DNA of 6,929 nucleotides. Source: DATKCN01 sp035513175 (lineage in GTDB: Bacteria; Chloroflexota; Chloroflexia; Thermomicrobiales; CFX8). The position numbers were made by a program, and so were the translations under genes. The stretch spans positions 1-6,929 of the forward strand of contig DATKCN010000065.1 of assembly GCA_035513175.1 (NCBI GenBank), written 5' to 3'. Below, in pieces: positions 1 to 3,934 of this stretch. The first letter of the stretch is position 1; the number at the start of each line of letters is the position of its first letter. The notes beneath the pieces were generated by a model. That model was not told where the DNA came from. It ran no database searches and saw only the letters and a list, made by a program, of their open reading frames with translations.

Positions 1-1067
1 TCGGCGGCCAGGTCATTGAGGTGCGCCATCAGGTACTCGCCCTGCCGGGCCGCGTTGTCGACCAGCCCCTCGCGCTCGATGATGTTCAGCACGGCCAGCC
101 CTGCCGCGCAGGCAACCGGGTGTTCCATGTACGTGTAGCCGTGCATGAACGGCGTCCCGCTCTCCTCGAAGACTCCGGCCACATGCTCGCCGACCAGCAT
201 GGCCGCCAGCGGGACGTAGCCGCCGGAGATGCCCTTGGCCGTCGTGATGACGTCTGGCACGGCGTCCCAGTGCTCGATGCCGAACCATTTGCCGGTGCGC
301 CCCCAGCCGGTCACGACCTCATCGGCGATGAACAGGATGTCGTGCCGGTCGCAGATCTCGCGCACCCGCTCGAAGTAGCCGGGGGCGGGGGTGATGGCCG
401 GTCCGGCTGCGGCCACGACAGGCTCGGCGATGAAGGCGGAGACCTTGTCCGCGCCGACCGCGTCGATGGCGCGCTCGAGGTCGTCGGCGCAGGCCAGCGT
501 GCAGGCGGCGTCGTTCTGACACAGCGCGCAACGGTAGCGATATGGCTCGGCAACCTGCGGCTCCCAGAGCAGCAGCGGTTCGAAGAAGCGGCGGCGCTGC
601 TCGTACCCGCTGATAGAGAGCGCGCCGAGGGTCATCCCGTGGTAGCTGCGCCTGCGCGAGAGGACGATGTGCCTGTCGGGATGTCCGCGCAGCAGCTGGT
701 ATTGGCGGGCCAGCTTGATGGCCGACTCGTTGGCCTCCGAGCCGCCCGACACGAACATGACGCGGTTAAGGTTGCCGGGGGTGAAGCGGATCACCTCGGC
801 GGCCAGCGCCTCGCCAGCCTCGTGCTGCAGAAGCCCGCCGTAGACGTAGGCCAGCTTCGCGGCCTGCGCGGCCATCGCATCGGCCACCTCACGGCGACCA
901 TGTCCGATGCTGATGACGGAGACTGCGCCGGACGAGGCGTCGATATAGCTGTTGCCGTCGCGGTCATAGAGGTAAATGCCGTCGCCGTGGGTGATGACGG
1001 GGTTGGAGCGGCGGATGTCGCGGCCAAACATGGCCGGGCGTTCGCCGAGGGCGCGTGGCGTGGACAT
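1..1067 (-). CDS. Class III PLP-dependent aminotransferase (partial, C-terminus beyond left edge)
   Basis: This is a fold-type I, class III (omega) aminotransferase, which moves an amino group between an amine or amino acid and a keto acid using PLP. 355 residues are visible; the reading frame runs off the left edge, and family members are usually about 430-460 residues. Visible motifs are the phosphate-binding SGGSEANE (107-114), YHG (142-144), FIADEV with the PLP-pyridine Asp249, and TTAKGISGGYVPL with the Schiff-base Lys278. Residues 309-330 match the class III region after the lysine (HGYTYMEHPVACAAGL). The ATG at 1067 is preceded by GAAAGG seven bases upstream, so this start is well supported. 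A Cys-rich insert (C180, C183, C189, C193) lies between the domains. It is divergent from the RidA-family gene, 109 bases away. Substrate cannot be assigned from sequence; omega-amino acids, diamines or beta-amino acids are all possible. Family call is confident, specificity is not. Confidence 0.93.
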   Translation of the reverse strand, partial: MSTPRALGERPAMFGRDIRRSNPVITHGDGIYLYDRDGNSYIDASSGAVSVISIGHGRREVADAMAAQAAKLAYVYGGLLQHEAGEALAAEVIRFTPGNLNRVMFVSGGSEANESAIKLARQYQLLRGHPDRHIVLSRRRSYHGMTLGALSISGYEQRRRFFEPLLLWEPQVAEPYRYRCALCQNDAACTLACADDLERAIDAVGADKVSAFIAEPVVAAAGPAITPAPGYFERVREICDRHDILFIADEVVTGWGRTGKWFGIEHWDAVPDVITTAKGISGGYVPLAAMLVGEHVAGVFEESGTPFMHGYTYMEHPVACAAGLAVLNIIEREGLVDNAARQGEYLMAHLNDLAA

Positions 1068-1074
1068 GTGACGA

Positions 1075-1080
1075 CCTTTC
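1075..1080 (-). promoter_or_regulatory. Ribosome binding site of the class III aminotransferase
   Basis: GAAAGG on the minus strand, seven bases before the ATG at 1067. It fixes the start of the left-edge gene, whose frame would otherwise be hard to delimit. Confidence 0.6.
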
Positions 1081-1108
1081 GTGGCGTGTCGCGCGGGACC
1101 GGCAAAGG

Positions 1109-1137
1109 CTGACCACGTGCATTGTAGAGGCACAATG
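1109..1137. promoter_or_regulatory. Candidate divergent promoters with overlapping operator-like dyad
   Basis: Bases 1120-1137 read CATTGT-AGAGGC-ACAATG, a perfect 6-bp inverted repeat with a 6-base centre. The left arm contains TACAAT on the minus strand (1126-1121), five of six matches to a sigma-70 -10 box for the aminotransferase, though no good -35 lies upstream of it. On the plus strand CTGACC (1109-1114), a 16-base gap and CACAAT (1131-1136) form a weak candidate promoter for the RidA-family gene, with the -10 in the right arm. A dimeric repressor bound here could block both genes. The dyad is seen; promoter and operator function are inferred. Confidence 0.4.
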
Positions 1138-1162
1138 AGGCGGGACACCGGATCGGGAGTAC

Positions 1163-1170
1163 GGAAAGGG
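1163..1170 (+). promoter_or_regulatory. Ribosome binding site of the RidA-family gene
   Basis: GGAAAGGG, six bases before the ATG at 1177. It decides between this start and in-frame upstream candidates. Confidence 0.6.
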
Positions 1171-1176
1171 CGGAAC

Positions 1177-1659
1177 ATGCGTGTTGAGGAGCGGTTGGCA
1201 GCGCTGGGACTCACGCTACCGGAACCGATGCGGCTGCCGCCGGGGTTGACGTTGCCGTTTCCGTGGGTGCGGGTGCGGGGGACGCGTGCGTTCATTTCCG
1301 GGCACGGGCCGCAGAACGCGGACGGCACGATCGCTCGGCCGCTCGGCAAGGTCGGCGCGGACCTCAGCGTCGAGCAGGGGTACGAGGCGGCGCGGCTGAC
1401 GGCGCTGTCGATCCTCGCCAGCCTCAAGCGCGAGCTGGGCGACCTGGACCGCGTGACGGCCTGGCTCAAAGCCCTGGGCATGGTGAACGTCGCGCCCGGC
1501 TTCCAGCAGCCGCCCGCCGTCATCAATGGCTTTTCGGATGTGATCCTGGAGCTGTACGGGCCAGCGGCGGGCAGCCACGCCCGCTCAGCGGTCGGCATGG
1601 CCGAGCTGCCGTTCGGCATCCCGGTCGAGATCGAAGCCGAAGTCGAGATCAGCGTCTAG
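1177..1659 (+). CDS. RidA/YjgF family protein (putative enamine/imine deaminase)
   Basis: This 160-residue protein belongs to the RidA/YjgF/UK114 superfamily, in the longer subgroup related to PF14588 rather than the ~128-residue classical RidA. RidA proteins are cytosolic trimers that hydrolyse reactive enamine/imine intermediates such as 2-aminoacrylate formed by PLP enzymes. Residues 136-153 (HARSAVGMAELPFGIPVEIE region) keep the catalytic-site pattern: Arg136 and Glu151 are 15 residues apart, as Arg105 and Glu120 are in E. coli RidA. FISGHGP (39-45) matches the conserved SGQ-like turn. The ATG at 1177 was chosen because GGAAAGGG ends six bases upstream; frame-compatible upstream starts at 1081 and 1135 lack a site and lie in the promoter region. 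It is divergent from a PLP aminotransferase, which fits a protective role. Deaminase activity is inferred; other subfamily members have other or unknown roles. Confidence 0.9.
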   Translation: MRVEERLAALGLTLPEPMRLPPGLTLPFPWVRVRGTRAFISGHGPQNADGTIARPLGKVGADLSVEQGYEAARLTALSILASLKRELGDLDRVTAWLKALGMVNVAPGFQQPPAVINGFSDVILELYGPAAGSHARSAVGMAELPFGIPVEIEAEVEISV

Positions 1660-1833
1660 CGCCACTGCGTGTGCGGCGATGTCAGCCCGCCAGAATCGTT
1701 TGTACGCGGCAGCGTTGACCATTCCCGCGCCTTCATGCCCGACTTCTTAACATTCCTATCACAATTGACGGTTACCATGGGAATAGAACTACGGGACGTC
1801 TGGCGAGGTTGCGAGGGCTGGTGGAACACGCGC

Positions 1834-1839
1834 GAGAGG
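1834..1839 (+). promoter_or_regulatory. Ribosome binding site of the zinc-ribbon gene
   Basis: GAGAGG, eight bases before the ATG at 1848. It supports placing the start directly before the first Cys pair. Confidence 0.5.
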
Positions 1840-1847
1840 TGCTGCTG

Positions 1848-2150
1848 ATGATCTGCTGGGACTGTGGAGCCGCTCTGTCCGAAACAGCGCAGATTTGCAT
1901 GGTGTGCGGCGCGTATCAGGAGCACTCCGTCCACCTGGCGCTCGCGCCGACGATGCGCGCGGGCGGCCTGATCGCCGAATACTCTTCCGGGAAGGCGCCC
2001 TCCGGCGAGTGGTTCGCGCTGGGGTCGGTGCACGAGAGCGCGCTGGGGACGTTGCGTCCAGCCACGATCCTGGTCGGCGCCGGGACCTCGCACGACACCG
2101 CGCTCGACAGCCTGCGCCAGGAGTTGGTGAGGGTGGCGCTGAGGGATTAG
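1848..2150 (+). CDS. Small zinc-ribbon protein with internally repeated motif, function unknown
   Basis: A 100-residue protein that I do not recognise as a named family. The first 21 residues form a treble-clef/zinc-ribbon-like knuckle pair: C3-x2-C6, ten residues, C17-x2-C20, each pair followed by Gly (CWDCG, CMVCG), which should bind one zinc ion. The rest is a small alpha/beta tail with no signal peptide or membrane segment, so it is probably cytosolic. In the tail, residues 57-70 and 77-90 share the pattern G-[ST]-x-H-[ED]-[ST]-A-L-x-[ST]-L-R at a 20-residue offset, suggesting a beta-alpha unit duplicated. The ATG at 1848 is preceded by GAGAGG eight bases upstream; an in-frame TTG at 1809 would add 13 residues but has no better site. 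It stands alone, 188 bases after the RidA-family gene and convergent with the next aminotransferase. The tail weakly recalls HicB-like folds, but this is not an assignment. Confidence 0.8.
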   Translation: MICWDCGAALSETAQICMVCGAYQEHSVHLALAPTMRAGGLIAEYSSGKAPSGEWFALGSVHESALGTLRPATILVGAGTSHDTALDSLRQELVRVALRD

Positions 2151-2163
2151 AGAGTAGAGATCA

Positions 2164-2233
2164 GCGGCTAGCCGCGACGCACACTCGCGCGACGATCCGG
2201 CGGTTCCCACGTTCTGCCACGCATCAGAGTGGC
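2164..2233. terminator. Possible bidirectional terminator region between convergent genes
   Basis: The 95-base gap between the convergent zinc-ribbon and aminotransferase genes holds two short dyads. GCGGCTAGCCGC (2164-2175) is a perfect 12-bp palindrome. GCCAC (2216-2220) and GTGGC (2229-2233) form a 5-bp GC stem with an 8-base loop. Neither is followed by a clear T-run on either strand, so intrinsic termination is only a possibility suggested by position. Confidence 0.25.
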
Positions 2234-2245
2234 GTCAGCCCCGCG

Positions 2246-3481
2246 TTATCGACGCGCCGCGCTCTGTGCCGCAGGCGCTGGCGGGTCTGCCGACCGCGCG
2301 TGCTCAATCGCGGCGGCGAACCCGGGCAGGCTGCGATCGATCATCGCGTCACTCGCCGATAGTGACAACCGGAAGAAGCCCGGAAACTCAAGGACAACTC
2401 CCGGCGCGCCGAAGATGTTGTGCTCCATCAGGAGCTGCCAGAAGGCCCAGTCGTCCTCCCATGGCGACTTCGGCAGCAGCCAGAACGATCCCTCCGGTGA
2501 ATGGACTTCATAGCCCATCCCCCGTAGCTCCGTGACAAGTCGATCGCGACGCCGTTCGACCGCCGGAATGTCGATTGAGAGCTTCTCAAGGTCGGGAATC
2601 GCGTGCTGGTGGATCCGGCTCGACCACGATGCCCCGCAGGCGATCTGCGCAAGGTTCGCACTCTCTTGCAACGCCTCGCGGTGCGTGGCGTGCGGGGACA
2701 CTGCCAGATAGCCGTTGCGATCGCCGGGCGTGAGCAGCGTCTTTCCGTACGAATATGCCAACATCGAGTTGGGATAGAACTCCATCGGGCTGTGGAACTC
2801 GATGCCGTCGAACACAATGCGGTTGTACACCTCATCAGAGAGCAGGTAGATCTCGCGCCCATGTCGCCGGGACGCCTCGTCCAGCAACAACGCCAGATCC
2901 TTCAGTAGTTCCGGACGGTAGATCCTGCCAGTCGGATTGTTCGGCGTGTTGACGATAATCAGACGGGTGCGGGGCGTAATGGCTGCTTCGATGGCCGCCA
3001 AGTCGAGGTCAAATGATGACAGGTCGATGGGGACCTTCACCGGGGTGAGGCCCGCCTCGACGACCATGAACTCGTAGAAGAACCATGGCGGAAGGCAGAA
3101 GATCGCCTCGTCACCAGGGCTGGTGACGGCTTTGATCCCGACGTCGATCGCCCCGGCCCCGCCCGCGGTCAGATAAATGTCCGCTTGCTCGAACGGCAGA
3201 CCCATGCGTGAGAGCAACGACTCGATGACCGCCGCCCGAGCAACGGGTTGATTGGCTCCATAGGCGAACCAATTCGGATGATGTGGTTCTGCTGCTCGCT
3301 GCAGTGCCTCGACATACCCCGACAGTGGCATCTCGTGCGGATTGCCGGTCGTGAAGTCACAGGCGTCGTCTCCGGCTTCCTTGAACCGCCGCATGAAGAC
3401 TGGATCGGTGATTGCGCGACGGAACGCCGCCTGCGTTTCGCGAAGCCGTGCCGTTCGTCCAAACACCGTTTGACCACTCAC
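2246..3481 (-). CDS. Class I/II PLP-dependent aminotransferase
   Basis: A complete 411-residue fold-type I aminotransferase of the aspartate aminotransferase superfamily (class I/II), cytosolic and probably dimeric. Conserved landmarks are present: NTPNNPTG (178-185, Asn182 contacts PLP), SDEVYN (215-220, Asp216 and Tyr219), SYGKTLLTPGDRNGY with Schiff-base Lys247 and phosphate-binding Arg255, and FFRLSLS with Arg371, the residue that normally binds the substrate alpha-carboxylate. The length fits the family; the last ~15 residues are an Ala/Pro-rich tail. The start is GTG at 3481, preceded by GGGAGG six bases upstream, with no better ATG nearby. It is transcribed away from the phosphorylase gene's 3' end across a 453-base gap, so it most likely has its own promoter, and it converges on the zinc-ribbon gene. 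The amino-acid substrate cannot be told from sequence; an aspartate, aromatic or alanine-type activity, or a C-S lyase-like variant, all remain possible. Confidence 0.94.
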   Translation of the reverse strand: MSGQTVFGRTARLRETQAAFRRAITDPVFMRRFKEAGDDACDFTTGNPHEMPLSGYVEALQRAAEPHHPNWFAYGANQPVARAAVIESLLSRMGLPFEQADIYLTAGGAGAIDVGIKAVTSPGDEAIFCLPPWFFYEFMVVEAGLTPVKVPIDLSSFDLDLAAIEAAITPRTRLIIVNTPNNPTGRIYRPELLKDLALLLDEASRRHGREIYLLSDEVYNRIVFDGIEFHSPMEFYPNSMLAYSYGKTLLTPGDRNGYLAVSPHATHREALQESANLAQIACGASWSSRIHQHAIPDLEKLSIDIPAVERRRDRLVTELRGMGYEVHSPEGSFWLLPKSPWEDDWAFWQLLMEHNIFGAPGVVLEFPGFFRLSLSASDAMIDRSLPGFAAAIEHARSADPPAPAAQSAARR

Positions 3482-3486
3482 GGATG

Positions 3487-3493
3487 CCTCCCT
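3487..3493 (-). promoter_or_regulatory. Ribosome binding site for the GTG start of the class I/II aminotransferase
   Basis: AGGGAGG-type sequence (GGAGG at 3488-3492) lies six bases before the GTG at 3481. This strong site is the reason for accepting a GTG start. Confidence 0.65.
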
Positions 3494-3494
3494 A

Positions 3495-3505
3495 ACACAG
3501 TGTGT
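3495..3505. repeat. Short inverted repeat in the aminotransferase leader
   Basis: ACACA-G-TGTGT, a perfect 5-bp dyad around one central base, lies just upstream of the ribosome binding site. It could be a protein-binding site or chance; function is not shown. Confidence 0.3.
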
Positions 3506-3517
3506 CTGCGGCCCGCC

Positions 3518-3555
3518 GGTCGTTCGACCCTAGCATGATGGCGGCAGATACGCAA
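3518..3555 (-). promoter_or_regulatory. Candidate promoter of the class I/II aminotransferase with overlapping dyad
   Basis: On the minus strand TTGCGT (3555-3550), a 17-base spacer and TAGGGT (3532-3527), preceded by TGC (an extended -10 TGn), form a weak sigma-70-like promoter. The dyad GGTCG-TT-CGACC (3518-3529) covers the edge of the -10 and the expected transcription start, where a repressor would act. Each hexamer matches consensus at only three positions, so this is tentative. Confidence 0.25.
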
Positions 3556-3630
3556 ATGTGACGCGATCGGCGCCCCGTTACTCGCCCCGGCGAGCACACG
3601 GCGTCCTGTCACCGTGCGCGCCCCTATGAC

Positions 3631-3747
3631 CTGTCATCCTGAGCGTAACGAAGTGGAGTCGAAGGACCTACTCGATGCCAGGCTGACAGCAGCGGAGCAG
3701 ATCCTTCGACTGCGTTCCGCTTCGCTGCACTCCGCTCAGGATGACAG
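3631..3747. repeat. Imperfect inverted repeat with TGTCATCCTGAGC core (REP/MITE-like)
   Basis: The ends are perfect complements over 15 bp: CTGTCATCCTGAGCG at 3631-3645 and its reverse complement at 3733-3747. After an asymmetric bulge, CGAAGTGG (3649-3656) pairs with 3717-3724 with one G-U. Then AGTCGAAGGA (3657-3666) pairs perfectly with TCCTTCGACT (3702-3711), and five of the next seven positions also pair. The apical loop is about 3674-3694. Transcribed in either direction it would fold into a long stem. The core (TGTCATCCTGAGC...CGAAGGA) resembles a dispersed intergenic repeat I know from several bacterial phyla, whose spurious translation gives HPER-type peptides. No transposase or clear target-site duplication is visible. 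Confidence 0.75.
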
Positions 3748-3788
3748 CCAGGGGGCGAGTTCCATGACAAGACCCCTGTGGTCAACTA

Positions 3789-3801
3789 CTCAGGATGACA
3801 G
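3789..3801 (+). repeat. Third, solitary copy of the repeat core
   Basis: CTCAGGATGACAG is identical to 3735-3747 and in the same orientation, 54 bases further on. It lacks the CGAAGGA part of the element, so it looks like a truncated copy or a remnant of an earlier insertion. Confidence 0.6.
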
Positions 3802-3934
3802 GCCGGGGTCGAGGCGGCTGGCAGCCTTTGACGCACTGGCCGGCGCCACCGAGGGATGCGGAGAATCTAAAGGCAATCATATGAATGTGTTAAGGAATGA
3901 GCGCCTTTGGATATCGCCAGGCCCTGCCCGCTAC

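Larger units (their letters stand above)
3482..3934. other. 453-base intergenic region holding a dispersed palindromic repeat
   Basis: This is the only long gap between genes. From right to left on the minus strand it holds the downstream region of the phosphorylase gene, a third copy of the repeat core at 3789-3801, a ~117-bp inverted repeat at 3631-3747, and the candidate promoter and leader of the class I/II aminotransferase at 3482-3555. Bases 3556-3630 and 3802-3934 show no convincing feature beyond a weak AAAGGC/GCCTTT dyad (3869-3874 and 3903-3908) with a 28-base loop. An open plus-strand frame through the repeat is judged non-coding. Confidence 0.7.

Noticed and set aside
21..1112. 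Long plus-strand open frame antisense to the class III aminotransferase
   Set aside because: Its codons mirror the minus-strand gene, which carries complete PLP-enzyme motifs. The translation shows no family pattern and is a high-GC antisense shadow.
1765..1793. Complete sigma-70 promoter for the zinc-ribbon gene at TTGACG
   Set aside because: The -35-like hexamer is good, but the six bases at the 17-base spacing (ACTACG) are a poor -10 and no alternative fits at 16-18 bases.
3631..3801. CRISPR array, because a 13-base core recurs three times
   Set aside because: The copies differ in orientation, spacing and extent, and only the ends match. There are no regular spacers and no cas gene.
3869..3908. 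AAAGGC/GCCTTT dyad as an intrinsic terminator of the phosphorylase gene
   Set aside because: The stem is only six pairs with a 28-base loop and no following T-run on the minus strand. The larger repeat at 3631-3747 is the better candidate for a 3'-end structure.
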